DNA of 64,000 bases from Salipiger bermudensis (GCF_019801965.1 NZ_JAHVIA010000002.1:496001-560000); one strand, 5' to 3'; counted from the stretch's first letter, positions 1 through 8,718 are shown. Notes: generated by a model not told the origin, from the sequence alone. Made by a program: numbers and translations.

Positions 1-1788
1 GAGATAGGCGATGTTGTGCACGCCCTTGTACCATTGCGGCACCCAGATATGCATCGCCCGCAGCACCCTGTCGAGCGCGTGCACCGCGGTGGTCAGCGCC
101 TCGCGGCTCTCGGCATCGGCGATGGCGCGGATCAGCGTGTCGACGCCCTCGTTCTTCAGGCCTGCGATGTTGGACGAGCCCGGCACATCGGCGGTTTCCG
201 AGCCGAAGACCGAGCGCAGCTCGTCGCCCGGGGTCTGGCTCATGGCGAAGCGCTGGGTGACGATGTCATACTCGAAGTTCTTCTCGCGCTCCTGCGCCTC
301 GGCGGCATCGACGCGGTTGGCACGGGCCTCGATGCCGAGGCGTTTGAGGTTCTCGATATAGGGGTTGATGATGCGTTCGAAGGAGGGGCTATCGTTGAGC
401 ACCTCGATGGTCAGGCGCTCGCCGTCGCGGTAGCGGAACCCGTCATCGCCAACCTCCCAGCCAGCCTCGTCGAGCAGCTTGCCGGCGCGGCGCAGGGTGC
501 GGCGATCGGCCAGCTCGGTCGAGCTCGAGGTGGCGGGAGTAAAGACCTCCTCGGTGAACACGGTCTTGGGGATGAACTCGCGGATCGGCTCGAGCAGCTC
601 TAGCTCGGCCTCCGACGGCATGCCGCTTGCCTGCAGGGTCTGCGAGTTTTCCCAGAAGCTGTCGGTGCGGTCGTAGAGGCCGTAGAACAGGCTCTCGTTC
701 GACCATTCGAAATTGAACGCCATGCCGATGGCCTCGCGCAGGCGCGGATCCTGGAACTTGTCACGGCGCAGGTTGAACCAGAAACCCTGTGTGCCGGCGG
801 GACGGCCATCGGGCAGGGTCTCGACCTCGATGGTGCCGGCATTGATGGCGGGGAAGTTGTAGCCGGTGGCCCAGATCCGCGACTGGTATTCCTCGCGATA
901 GGTATAGGCGCCGCCCTTGAAGGCCTCGAAAGCGGTCGTGTAATCGGCGAAATACTCGACGCGCAGGATGTCGAAATTGTTCTGGCCGATATTCACCGGC
1001 AGATCCTTGGCCCAGTAATCATCGCGCCGCTTGTAGGCGACGGAGCGGCCGGGATCGACCGACAGCAGCTCGTATGCGCCCGAGCCCATCGGCGGCTCGA
1101 GGCTGCTCTCGGCGAAATCGCGATCCTCGTAATAGGCCTTGGAGAAGATCGGCAGGCCGCCGGCGGTCATCAGCAGCTCGCGCAGCGGGCCGTCGGGATC
1201 AAAGGTGAACTTGACGGTGTGGTCGTCGAGCGCCTCGGCCTTCTCGATGTCGTTGAACTGCACCCGGAAGCTCGGCAGCCCCTTCTCGACGAGGATGTTG
1301 AACGAGAACACGACGTCCTCGGCGGTGACCGGCGAGCCGTCGCGGAAGGTGGCCTCGGGGCGCATGTGGAAGATGATCCACTCGCGGCTTTCGGGGTATT
1401 CGACGCTCTCGGCGACAAGGCCATACATCGCGTCGGGCTCGTCGAGCGTCCCGGTCAGAAGGCTGTCGTAGAACGCCGTCGACATGGCGGCGGCGTTGCC
1501 CTTGAGGATGTAGGGGGTGAGGCTGTCGAAGGTGCCGAAGGCCCAGGTCGACATCTCGCCGCCCTTGGGGGCGTCGGGGTTCACGTAGTCGAAATGCGCG
1601 AAGCCCTCGGGATATTTCAGCTCGCCGAAGGAGGAGACTCCATGCGAGGTGATGATGGTCTCGCCATCCTGCGCGCCATCCTGTGCAAAGGCGGCCGGGG
1701 CCGAGATCGCGAGGCTGAGGGCGAAGAGCGCTGATCCGAGGGACAGGGCGGGTCGGGCGGTGGCGGCGCGCGTCATCGTTCGGATCAT
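1..1788 (-). CDS. ABC transporter substrate-binding protein, YejA/oligopeptide type (3' end outside window)
   Basis: Periplasmic solute-binding protein of the SBP family 5 (peptide/microcin C, YejA-like) group, which captures peptides for an inner-membrane ABC importer. The start ATG at 1788 follows AGGGGAG by 5 nt. Residues 1-35 form a signal peptide ending in AFA-QD. The mature part shows FDYVNPDAPKGGEMSTW (around residues 66-82), typical of YejA-like proteins, and the family-wide features FRDGSPVTAEDVVFSF and PQWYKG. 596 codons are visible and the frame is still open at base 1; full members have a little over 600 residues, so little is missing. The permease and ATPase genes expected downstream lie outside the window. 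Family is confident; the exact ligand is not. Confidence 0.9.
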   Translation of the reverse strand, partial: MIRTMTRAATARPALSLGSALFALSLAISAPAAFAQDGAQDGETIITSHGVSSFGELKYPEGFAHFDYVNPDAPKGGEMSTWAFGTFDSLTPYILKGNAAAMSTAFYDSLLTGTLDEPDAMYGLVAESVEYPESREWIIFHMRPEATFRDGSPVTAEDVVFSFNILVEKGLPSFRVQFNDIEKAEALDDHTVKFTFDPDGPLRELLMTAGGLPIFSKAYYEDRDFAESSLEPPMGSGAYELLSVDPGRSVAYKRRDDYWAKDLPVNIGQNNFDILRVEYFADYTTAFEAFKGGAYTYREEYQSRIWATGYNFPAINAGTIEVETLPDGRPAGTQGFWFNLRRDKFQDPRLREAIGMAFNFEWSNESLFYGLYDRTDSFWENSQTLQASGMPSEAELELLEPIREFIPKTVFTEEVFTPATSSSTELADRRTLRRAGKLLDEAGWEVGDDGFRYRDGERLTIEVLNDSPSFERIINPYIENLKRLGIEARANRVDAAEAQEREKNFEYDIVTQRFAMSQTPGDELRSVFGSETADVPGSSNIAGLKNEGVDTLIRAIADAESREALTTAVHALDRVLRAMHIWVPQWYKGVHNIAYL

Positions 1789-2046
1789 CTGGGCTCCCCT
1801 TGCTGGCGGCTTCTTCCGTGCCGGTTGATCTAAGCTAAGGGTGCGCGGCGACCACATTCAAGCGGTGTTTGCTAGAGTCTGCGTGATCGGGGCGCGATTT
1901 CGCCTTGTCTTCGCGAAGCCGCGCGGCTGGGCGGCGGCGCAGCTGCGGGGGCGGATCCGGCGGAGGCGCCGCAAGCCCGGCAGGCGCAACGAAAAAGGCC
2001 GCGACGGAGCGCGGCCTTTCGGAATTTCCGTAACAGATCCGTGCGA
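1789..2046. other. Intergenic region upstream of the SBP gene
   Basis: This stretch lies between the YejA-like gene and cycM, both on the minus strand. It should hold the promoter of the binding-protein gene and, at its right end, the cycM terminator. No other conserved signal could be recognised. Short open frames on the plus strand here show no family resemblance. Confidence 0.5.
1994..2019 (-). terminator. Rho-independent terminator of cycM
   Basis: Inverted repeat with 10-bp arms (AAAGGCCGCG at 1994-2003 and CGCGGCCTTT at 2010-2019) and a 6-nt loop. On the minus strand the stem runs into TTTTT. It lies 28 bp past the cycM stop codon. Confidence 0.85.
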
Positions 2047-2556
2047 TCAGTTGGTGCTCTCGAGATAGGCGATCAGGTTCACCCGGTCCGCCGGCTTGTT
2101 CAGGCCCGCAAAGCTCATGGTGGTGCCCGGCGCGGCGTTGCGCGGGCTCTCGAGGAAGGCGAACAGGTTCTCGGGGCTCCAGACGTCGCCCACCTGGTCG
2201 AGCGCGCCGGAATACGCGAAGCCGCCCACGGCGCCGATCTCGCGGCCGACCACACCGTTCAGGTGCGGGCCGGTGGCGTCGGAGCCATCAAGCTTGTGGC
2301 AGGCGCGGCACTTGCCGAAGACCTTCTCGCCGGCACCGGCATCCGCCTCGGCCATCAGCGTGGCGAAATCCACCTCTTCTTCCGGTTCGGCGGCGCCTTC
2401 GCTGCCGGTGTCGATGACGTATGCGGCCGCGTGCTCCTCACCGTGGCCGCCACCCATGCTGTAGAGTGACTCGCCAACCCAGTTGCCTAGCAGGTAGATC
2501 AGAAGCGCACCGCAGAGTCCGCCTACCGCTTTGGTAATCGTCATCGTGTCAAACAT
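2047..2556 (-). CDS. cycM: membrane-anchored c-type cytochrome (CycM / cytochrome c552 family)
   Basis: 169-residue class I cytochrome c anchored by one N-terminal membrane helix (about residues 8-28), followed by an acidic linker and a haem domain. The haem-binding motif is CRACH (C83, C86, H87); the probable sixth ligand is M147 in PGTTMSFAGL. The arrangement matches the membrane-bound c552 of Paracoccus and Rhodobacter relatives, which passes electrons from the bc1 complex to cytochrome c oxidase on the periplasmic side. It is transcribed away from pheA, with about 130 bp of shared upstream DNA, and ends at a clear terminator. Family assignment is strong; the exact redox partner is inferred. 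Confidence 0.92.
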   Translation of the reverse strand: MFDTMTITKAVGGLCGALLIYLLGNWVGESLYSMGGGHGEEHAAAYVIDTGSEGAAEPEEEVDFATLMAEADAGAGEKVFGKCRACHKLDGSDATGPHLNGVVGREIGAVGGFAYSGALDQVGDVWSPENLFAFLESPRNAAPGTTMSFAGLNKPADRVNLIAYLESTN

Positions 2557-2687
2557 ATGCTGTGTGTCCCAAGAATGTCCTCCGGCCGGTGTCTACGGCT
2601 TCCCTTGTCGTCTGGCAAGGTATAGAAGCCGCGACCAATCGCGCAAGAGGCCATTGCGCATCGATAAAGAGAGAATTGGACGCACTC

Positions 2688-3521
2688 ATGACCGATCGTA
2701 TCGCCTTTCAGGGAGAGCTTGGCGCCTATTCGCACGAGGCCTGCCGCGATGCCCGGCCCGACATGGAGGCGCTGCCCTGCCACACCTTCGAGGAGGTGAT
2801 CGACGCGGTGCAGAGCGGCCGCGCCAAGCTCGCGATGCTGCCGGTCGAGAACACCACCTACGGCCGGGTGGCCGACATCCACCGCCTGCTGCCGGCGAGC
2901 GGGTTGCGCATCGTCGACGAGGCCTTCGTGCGGGTGCATATCAGCCTGATGGCGCTGCCGGGGGTGAAGCTCGACGAGCTGAAGAAGGTGCGCGCCCACC
3001 TGGTGCTGATCCCGCAGGCGGCGAGCTTCCTGGAGAAATACGGCATCAAGGGCGAGGCGGCGGCGGACAGCGCCGGCGCGGCGGCCGAGCTGGCCCGCTC
3101 GCAGCATCGCGACGAGGGCGTACTGGCCTCGGATCTGGCGGCCGAGACCCACGGGCTCGAGATCCTTGCCCAGCATATCGAAGATCACGCCCACAACACC
3201 ACGCGCTTCCTGATCATGGGCAAGCAGGCCGACCTGAGCCGTCGCGGCACGCATGGCATGATGACCACCTTCATCTTCGAGGTGCGCAACATCCCGGCGG
3301 CGCTCTACAAGGCGATGGGCGGGTTTGCCACCAACGGCGTCAACATGACCAAGCTCGAGAGCTACATGGTCAACGGCTCCTTCACCGCGACGCAGTTCTA
3401 TGCCGACATCGAGGGTCACCCCGAGGATCCGGCGGTGAAGCGCGCGCTGGACGAGCTCGAGTATTTCACCAACCGACTGGAGATCCTCGGCGTCTATCCC
3501 CGCGATCCGCGGCGCGACTGA
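2688..3521 (+). CDS. pheA: prephenate dehydratase
   Basis: 277-residue monofunctional prephenate dehydratase, converting prephenate to phenylpyruvate for phenylalanine synthesis in the cytosol. The N-terminal catalytic part begins IAFQGELGAYSHEA and ends with the NTTRFLIMG signature. A C-terminal ACT domain (about residues 188-270, with GALE-type allosteric surroundings around TKLESYMV) would bind phenylalanine for feedback inhibition. ATG 2688 gives the usual N-terminus; the frame is open further upstream and an in-frame TTG lies four codons before, but the Shine-Dalgarno signal (AAGAGAG) is poorly spaced for either. Divergent from cycM; the next gene follows after 21 bp. Confidence 0.94.
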   Translation: MTDRIAFQGELGAYSHEACRDARPDMEALPCHTFEEVIDAVQSGRAKLAMLPVENTTYGRVADIHRLLPASGLRIVDEAFVRVHISLMALPGVKLDELKKVRAHLVLIPQAASFLEKYGIKGEAAADSAGAAAELARSQHRDEGVLASDLAAETHGLEILAQHIEDHAHNTTRFLIMGKQADLSRRGTHGMMTTFIFEVRNIPAALYKAMGGFATNGVNMTKLESYMVNGSFTATQFYADIEGHPEDPAVKRALDELEYFTNRLEILGVYPRDPRRD

Positions 3522-3542
3522 CGCCCCGAGGAGGGAGGCGAC

Positions 3543-4034
3543 ATGGACGACACCCAGATCATCGCGCGGGTCAGCGCGACACCGGCGCGCCGGGTCATCG
3601 GCGTGGGCACGCTGGCGGCGCTCGGCGGGCTTCTGTTGTGGCTGCTGGTGGCCGAGCCGCCGGCCGAGATCTACTGGCAGGCGGTGCTCCTCGTGCTCGG
3701 CGTCGCGGCGCTGTGGATGGCGCAGATGATGTGGCGCGCCACCGGGCGCGACCTGATCCTGACCGAGCAGGGCTTGAGCGACAGCTCTGGCGCGGTGCTG
3801 GCGCGGGTCGAGGACATCGCCAAGGTCGACCGCTCGATGTTTGCCATGAAGCCCTCGAACGGCTTCCTGATCCAGCTCAACGAGACGCAGCCGCGCGCCT
3901 GGCAGCCCGGCCTCTGGTGGCGCATGGGCAAGCGGGTCGCCGTTGGCGGCGTCACCGCCGGGCGCGACACCAAGCCGATGGCGGATGCGCTCTCGATGCT
4001 GGTCGCGCGGCACAAGGGTGAGGCGCAGTTCTGA
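3543..4034 (+). CDS. conserved membrane protein, PH-like cytoplasmic domain
   Basis: 163 residues with two predicted membrane helices (about residues 21-37 and 44-62), then a soluble C-terminal part (DLILTEQGLSDSSG...VEDIAKVDRSMFAMKPSNGF) resembling the PH-like domain of small membrane proteins often found next to pheA in Rhodobacterales. GGAGG lies just upstream of ATG 3543, and the 21-bp gap suggests co-transcription with pheA. The function is unknown. A strong terminator follows. Confidence 0.75.
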   Translation: MDDTQIIARVSATPARRVIGVGTLAALGGLLLWLLVAEPPAEIYWQAVLLVLGVAALWMAQMMWRATGRDLILTEQGLSDSSGAVLARVEDIAKVDRSMFAMKPSNGFLIQLNETQPRAWQPGLWWRMGKRVAVGGVTAGRDTKPMADALSMLVARHKGEAQF

Positions 4035-4058
4035 TCCTTCGCTGCGTCTGAGATGCAA

Positions 4059-4086
4059 AAAGGCCGCGCCCTGAAGCGCGGCCTTT
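4059..4086. terminator. bidirectional terminator between convergent genes
   Basis: Perfect 11-bp stem (AAAGGCCGCGC at 4059-4069 with GCGCGGCCTTT at 4076-4086) and 6-nt loop, flanked by an A run on the left and T-rich sequence on the right. It can therefore end transcription of the pheA unit (+) and of the Tad-like unit (-). Confidence 0.88.
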
Positions 4087-4113
4087 CTCGTTCTGTCAGG
4101 CTGGCACCGGAGC

Positions 4114-4839
4114 TTACGGGCCTCCGTAGCCTCCGTTCGGTTCGACGTTATTGGACCCGTCCTCGTTGCCGCAGTCGGTGGCGTTCTCGGCGTTGTTGTT
4201 GCACAGCGAGCCGCCCGGTGCCTCCTGGTCGCCGTTGCCCCAGCCGTTGTTGCCATTCTGCTGGCTGGCAAAGAGCACCTGCGGCGCATAGCGCGGATGG
4301 GTGAAGCTGTAGGTCTTGATCCGCATCGGATCGAGGCCGACGTTGAACGCCGGGTTATAGTCTTCCGCGGTCTCGACCATGATCACCTGGCCGCTGTTGG
4401 CCATGACCGGCAGGTGGTCGGCATAATCCCGGGCATCGTTGGTCTTGAGCTCGCCGAGGTCGCCGCGGGCCGCCGACCAGACCACCGAGTATTTGTCGCT
4501 CTTGGCGTTGTACTCGACCACGGAGATCCGAAGATCGGCGCTGTAGAGGCCGGTCAGCTCGTCGGCGTTGGTGGTGTTCTTGGTCAGCACGCCGTAGAGC
4601 TTGAAGGCGTTGTCGATATAGGTGTCGTCGATTTCCTCGGTTTCGCGCGACAGCATGTCGCCGATGGCGTAGTTGGCCTTCTGGTTCACCGATTGCTGGC
4701 GGAACACGTCGAAATAGACCCAGGCCGCGCCGAACAGGATGAACAGCACCGGCAGCATGAACATCACCTCGATGGTGACATAGCCATCGCTGTCGCGGCG
4801 GAAGCGGCGGAGCCGGGATCCAAGCTTGCTCGTGGTCAT
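4114..4839 (-). CDS. TadE/TadF-like pilus assembly protein
   Basis: 241-residue pseudopilin-like protein of the Tad/Flp secretion system. A basic N-terminus (SRLRRFRRDSDGYVTIEVMFML) is followed by one hydrophobic segment (about residues 26-45) with the Glu typical of TadE-like prepilins in GYVTIEVMF. The rest is periplasmic and ends in a Gly/Asn-rich low-complexity tail (about 50 residues). ATG 4839 is chosen because GGGAGG precedes it at good spacing; an upstream in-frame ATG would add 24 residues that overlap the previous gene. Last gene of a three-gene unit. Confidence 0.8.
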   Translation of the reverse strand: MTTSKLGSRLRRFRRDSDGYVTIEVMFMLPVLFILFGAAWVYFDVFRQQSVNQKANYAIGDMLSRETEEIDDTYIDNAFKLYGVLTKNTTNADELTGLYSADLRISVVEYNAKSDKYSVVWSAARGDLGELKTNDARDYADHLPVMANSGQVIMVETAEDYNPAFNVGLDPMRIKTYSFTHPRYAPQVLFASQQNGNNGWGNGDQEAPGGSLCNNNAENATDCGNEDGSNNVEPNGGYGGP

Positions 4840-4852
4840 CTCGTCTCCTCCC

Positions 4853-5389
4853 TTACATCGGCTCGTGCACGAAGGTCGCCGTCGACACGACGCCGGTATA
4901 GCCGTCGGCATCGGTCTTGACCGGCCGCCCGAGCTTCGAGACCGGGCTGATCGGCCGGTACTTGTAGCAGGCGCGCAGCAGCATCGTCTCGTGCTCCTGA
5001 CCGAACTCGAAATTGCGCTGCGGCGTCACGTCGAGCGCCACGTCGGTGCATTCCACGGTCGACGGCGGATCGGTCCAGTCGCGCATGTCGAGGCCGATCA
5101 TCTCGAGGTGCAGCATCTCGCCGCAATCCGCGAGGATCGAGGTCTTGGCGCAGATCATCGCCTTGAGTTCGGAGTGGCTGTAGATCTGGCCGGTGCCGAG
5201 CTTGATCTCGCGCACGGTCAGGTCCAGCGCCCGCTCGAGCTGGGTGTGGCGCAGGGTCATCGCGCCCACCTCGACGGTGGAGAGCGCGACCCCGAGCATC
5301 ACCGGGGTCCAGAGCGCGAAGGGGATCAGTGCCGAGCCGTCTTCGCCCTTGCGGAAGCGGCGGAAGGCCTTTGCGATGCGGGCGATCAT
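4853..5389 (-). CDS. TadE-like pilus assembly protein
   Basis: 178 residues with the arrangement of TadE-like minor pseudopilins: a basic start (IARIAKAFRRFRKGEDGSA), one hydrophobic helix (about residues 20-40, containing STVEVGAM) and a periplasmic domain with four cysteines. It overlaps the vWA gene by 4 bp (ATGA) and is followed by the second TadE/F-like gene after 13 bp, so the three are almost certainly one operon. TadE-like proteins help assemble or anchor Flp pili; this protein's exact role is unproven. Confidence 0.8.
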   Translation of the reverse strand: MIARIAKAFRRFRKGEDGSALIPFALWTPVMLGVALSTVEVGAMTLRHTQLERALDLTVREIKLGTGQIYSHSELKAMICAKTSILADCGEMLHLEMIGLDMRDWTDPPSTVECTDVALDVTPQRNFEFGQEHETMLLRACYKYRPISPVSKLGRPVKTDADGYTGVVSTATFVHEPM

Positions 5390-6819
5390 TGGGTCAGCCT
5401 CAGCTGGTTCAGTGTCTGGGCGATGGTCGAGAAGGCCTCGGAGATCTCAACCCCTTCGACGCGGAAGAAGTGGGCCGGCGAAGAGGCGCAATCTTGCATC
5501 ACCTGGGCGCCGTGGTCGGAGACCTCGAAGCCGATCGACCAGATCAGGATGCCACGGTTCTTGGCGGCGGTGCAGACGCTGCTCAGCAGCGAGTCACCGG
5601 TCGTCGCGTTGTACTTCTGGTAGTAGAAGCTGCCGCGGTTCCACGAGTTCACGTAGTAGTTCAGGTAGTGCCAGAGGTTGTACTGCGACCACAGCACCAC
5701 CTCGTTCTCGTCATTGTAGGCCCAATCCTGGATCCGGTAGGAGCGGTCGTGCTGGCCGTCGGTCATCAGCACGATGGTCTTGAGCACGTCGGTATCGGAA
5801 TAGGCCACCGGACGCCCCTGGAACACCGCGTCGACGCTGCCATTGGCGATCATGCCGGAGGCGATGGTCTGGGTCGACGGATCGAGCAGGGCGGTGCCCC
5901 ACTTCATGCCCATGAAGATCGAGGTGCCGGCGCGCGGCTGGAGCTGGTTGATCTGCGTCTTCAGCGCGGTGGCGTCCTGGCTCCAGGGCCGGATGCGTTC
6001 GTAATCATAGCGCGGGCAGACCGTGTCGGTCAGCGAGTTGCTGCCGGAGTAGTTCCACTGGAAGTGCTGCATCTGGTCGTAGGTCGCCGACATGTCGAGC
6101 GCGGCCGAGGAGAAGGCGCTGTTCGGCATCTCGAGGCAATGCGAGTAGCCGTGCTTCCAGTTGACGTTGAGATGGCTGAGGATCTCGGGGCCGGCATTGA
6201 CGTGCTCGGAATAGGGCACCAGCGAGATCGACACCAGATCGTCGGAGCCGTCTGCCAGCAGCGTGTCGACGAAGTCGGAGGCGGCAACCTGCAGCTCTTC
6301 CATCTTGTTGCCGTCATCCATCGAGCCCGAGATGTCGAGCACCATCGAGACCTCGACCTTGTTGATGCGCTCCATCGCCTGGGCGTGGCCGCTGGCGGTC
6401 ATGTTGTCGATGCCGAGCAGCTGCATGAAGTTCGACGGCATGGTGCGCGTGCCATCGGCGGTCACCGTGCGGTAGTTCAGGCCCTCGTCCACATCCACCG
6501 CGACCAGCGCGTCGTCGAGGCCCATCTTGGTCATGTAGTCTTCGACCACGGCTTCCGCATCGAGCTCGTTGTCGAGATCGGCGGCGGCGAGCACGGCGCG
6601 GTCGAGCGTGTTCTGGATCTTGTTGCGCTGCAGTTCGGCATACATCATGTCGATGCCGATGCCGCCGAAGATCATCATGAAGAGCGACAGCGCGACAGCC
6701 ATGATGGTCATGCTGCCGGAGTCGTCGCGATAGAAGCTGTGGAAGGGTGCGCCGAGGGCCGAGATCGAGGTCTCTGTCCGCCTTGGCCGACTGCCTCTGA
6801 GAATAGAGGAAAACTTCAT
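5386..6819 (-). CDS. tadG: TadG-like protein with von Willebrand factor A domain
   Basis: 477 residues. An N-terminal membrane helix (about residues 35-56, after FYRDDSGSMTIM) is followed by a TadG-type Flp pilus region and a vWA domain with an intact MIDAS motif DISGS (D162, S164, S166); VLMTDGQHD carries the later metal-site Asp. Such proteins sit across the inner membrane with the vWA domain in the periplasm and take part in Flp/Tad pilus assembly or adhesion. ATG 6819 is supported by GGAAGGAG 9 nt upstream; a longer frame exists but lacks such a site. First gene of the operon. No TadA/B/C, secretin or Flp pilin gene is visible nearby. Confidence 0.87.
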   Translation of the reverse strand: MKFSSILRGSRPRRTETSISALGAPFHSFYRDDSGSMTIMAVALSLFMMIFGGIGIDMMYAELQRNKIQNTLDRAVLAAADLDNELDAEAVVEDYMTKMGLDDALVAVDVDEGLNYRTVTADGTRTMPSNFMQLLGIDNMTASGHAQAMERINKVEVSMVLDISGSMDDGNKMEELQVAASDFVDTLLADGSDDLVSISLVPYSEHVNAGPEILSHLNVNWKHGYSHCLEMPNSAFSSAALDMSATYDQMQHFQWNYSGSNSLTDTVCPRYDYERIRPWSQDATALKTQINQLQPRAGTSIFMGMKWGTALLDPSTQTIASGMIANGSVDAVFQGRPVAYSDTDVLKTIVLMTDGQHDRSYRIQDWAYNDENEVVLWSQYNLWHYLNYYVNSWNRGSFYYQKYNATTGDSLLSSVCTAAKNRGILIWSIGFEVSDHGAQVMQDCASSPAHFFRVEGVEISEAFSTIAQTLNQLRLTQ

Positions 6820-6910
6820 TGTCCCGAACTCCTTCCTTCCGAATTCTTCCGGAAAGCCCCGCTTACAACACGCTTGCAACGGAGCTGGTTATGCTCGGTC
6901 TTCATGGCTA

Positions 6911-6925
6911 AAATTGGGCCAATTT
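6911..6925. promoter_or_regulatory. palindrome AAATTGG-G-CCAATTT, candidate operator
   Basis: A perfect 7-bp inverted repeat around one base, about 90 bp upstream of the TadG-like start and 230 bp upstream of gdh. The symmetry and AT-rich ends suit a helix-turn-helix dimer site. The binding protein is unknown. Confidence 0.4.
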
Positions 6926-7067
6926 GACCTTAAACTCATGGAATTACAGCGGGCATTGCGAACAAATCCGGCATGGCTGGCGGCGATGTTTCAGAGTGGA
7001 GGACAATCCCCGGTGTCAGCGATAATCCCCCGTTAATTCGCCGTCTCGAATCTGGAGCAAAAAGGGT

Positions 7068-7089
7068 TTTGCCAATCGATTCTGGCAAA
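7068..7089. promoter_or_regulatory. inverted repeat TTTGCCA-N8-TGGCAAA upstream of gdh
   Basis: Two 7-bp arms (7068-7074 and 7083-7089) separated by 8 bp, 66 bp before the gdh start codon. This could be an operator or a hairpin in the leader. The regulator is unknown. Confidence 0.4.
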
Positions 7090-7155
7090 CTAGAGTTAAC
7101 GCCAACGGTCGATCATGATCCGCAACAGGGCAGGCGGCCGAAGGAGGAGGGATCC

Positions 7156-8592
7156 ATGTGCGCTGCACCGGCGAATGAGCCGACGTTCCGCGAGAGCGTC
7201 GATCTGATGTTCAATCGGGCTGCGGCCCTGATGGATCTGCCCCCCGGGCTCGAGGAGAAGATCAGGGTCTGCAACGGCACCTACACGGTGCGTTTCGGCG
7301 TCCGCCTGCGCGGCCAGATCCACACCTTCACCGGCTACCGCGCGGTGCATTCCGAGCACATGGAGCCGGTCAAGGGCGGCATCCGCTACGCCTCTGCGGT
7401 GGACCAGGACGAGGTCGAGGCGCTGGCCGCGCTGATGACCTACAAATGCGCGCTGGTCGAGGCGCCGTTCGGCGGCTCCAAGGGCGGGCTCTGCATCAAT
7501 CCCCGCGACTATGATGAGTACGAGCTCGAGCAGATCACCCGGCGCTTTGCCTATGAGCTGATCAAGCGCGACCTGATCAACCCGAGCCAGAACGTGCCCG
7601 CCCCCGACATGGGCACCAGCGAGCGCGAGATGGCCTGGATGGCCGATCAATACGCCCGCATGAACACCACCGACATCAACGCGCGCGCCTGCGTCACCGG
7701 CAAGCCCCTCAACGCGGGCGGCATCGCCGGCCGGGTCGAGGCGACGGGGCGCGGCGTGCAATACGCGCTGCGCGAGTTCTTCCGCCACCCGGAGGATGTC
7801 GTCATCGCCGGTCTCTCCGGCAAGCTCGAGGGCAAGCGCGTGGTGGTGCAGGGCCTGGGCAACGTGGGCTACCACGCCGCCAAGTTCCTGTCGGAGGATG
7901 ACGGCGCGCTGATCGTCGGCATCATCGAGCGCGACGGCGCGCTCTACGATCCCAACGGGCTCAATGTCGAGCGGGTGCGCGACTGGCTGGTGCGCCATGG
8001 CGGTCTGCGCGGCTACCCCGAGGCCAATAGCGTCGCCGATGGCGGCAGCGTCATGGAGAGTGAGTGCGACATTCTCATCCCCGCCGCGCTCGAGGGGGTG
8101 ATCAACCTCACCAACGCCCACAAGATCCAGGCCAAGTTGATCATCGAGGCCGCCAACGGCCCGATCACCGCCGGGGCCGACGATATCCTGCGCAACCGCG
8201 GCACGGTGATCATCCCCGATCTCTACGCCAATGCGGGCGGCGTCACGGTGAGCTATTTCGAATGGGTGAAGAACCTCAGCCACATCCGCTTCGGCCGGAT
8301 GCAGCGCCGACAGGAGGAATCGCGCCACCAGCTCGTGGTCGACGAGCTCGAGCGGCTCGATCACATGCTGGGCGATGCCTGGAGCCTGACGCCGAGCTTC
8401 AAGGAGAAATACCTGCGCGGCGCCGACGAGCTCGAGCTGGTGCGCTCGGGGCTCGATGACACCATGCGCATCGCCTACCAGTCGATGCGCGAGGTCTGGC
8501 ACGGGCGCGACGATGTCACCGACCTGCGCACCGCCGCTTTCATCGTCGCCATCGACCGCGTGGCGAGCAGCTACCGCGCCAAGGGGCTCTGA
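7156..8592 (+). CDS. glutamate dehydrogenase family protein (Glu/Leu/Phe/Val dehydrogenase)
   Basis: 478-residue amino-acid dehydrogenase that interconverts glutamate and 2-oxoglutarate plus ammonia. The N-terminal substrate domain has PVKGGIRY and the signature EAPFGGSKGG with its catalytic lysine; the C-terminal Rossmann domain has VVQGLGNVGYHAAK and YANAGGVTVSYFEW. ATG 7156 is preceded by AAGGAGGAGG. The frame is open about 180 nt further upstream, but that part has no homologous look. The nucleotide specificity (NAD or NADP) cannot be read safely. Placed alone, divergent from the tad-like operon. Confidence 0.9.
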   Translation: MCAAPANEPTFRESVDLMFNRAAALMDLPPGLEEKIRVCNGTYTVRFGVRLRGQIHTFTGYRAVHSEHMEPVKGGIRYASAVDQDEVEALAALMTYKCALVEAPFGGSKGGLCINPRDYDEYELEQITRRFAYELIKRDLINPSQNVPAPDMGTSEREMAWMADQYARMNTTDINARACVTGKPLNAGGIAGRVEATGRGVQYALREFFRHPEDVVIAGLSGKLEGKRVVVQGLGNVGYHAAKFLSEDDGALIVGIIERDGALYDPNGLNVERVRDWLVRHGGLRGYPEANSVADGGSVMESECDILIPAALEGVINLTNAHKIQAKLIIEAANGPITAGADDILRNRGTVIIPDLYANAGGVTVSYFEWVKNLSHIRFGRMQRRQEESRHQLVVDELERLDHMLGDAWSLTPSFKEKYLRGADELELVRSGLDDTMRIAYQSMREVWHGRDDVTDLRTAAFIVAIDRVASSYRAKGL

Positions 8593-8613
8593 GCCGGGGC
8601 GGGGCTGGGCGTC

Positions 8614-8680
8614 GGGCGGCGTGACTGCGACGCCCGCCTCCGGCTATGGGCGGCGTGACAGCGTCGCCCGCCTCCGCTAT
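8614..8680. repeat. two tandem copies of a 33-34 bp unit
   Basis: Units at 8614-8647 and 8648-8680 both read GGGCGGCGTGAC...CGCCCGCCTCCG-CTAT with three or four differences. They fill most of the 126-bp gap before the next gene. Each unit could fold, since GGGCGG faces CCGCC. Confidence 0.7.
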
Positions 8681-8718
8681 GGCTCGCCCCGATCGACATC
8701 TCAGCAGGAGCCCGCGAC

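Larger units (their letters stand above)
6820..7155. other. Divergent promoter region between the tad-like operon and gdh
   Basis: About 336 bp, noticeably richer in A+T than its surroundings, and it must carry the promoters of both flanking units. It contains two inverted repeats (listed separately) and a good Shine-Dalgarno sequence (AAGGAGGAGG) before gdh. No gene was recognised in it. Confidence 0.6.

Noticed and set aside
2541-4289. Long minus-strand open frame opposite pheA and its neighbour
   Set aside because: It overlaps well-recognised genes on the plus strand and its translation has no family resemblance. High GC makes long antisense frames common here.
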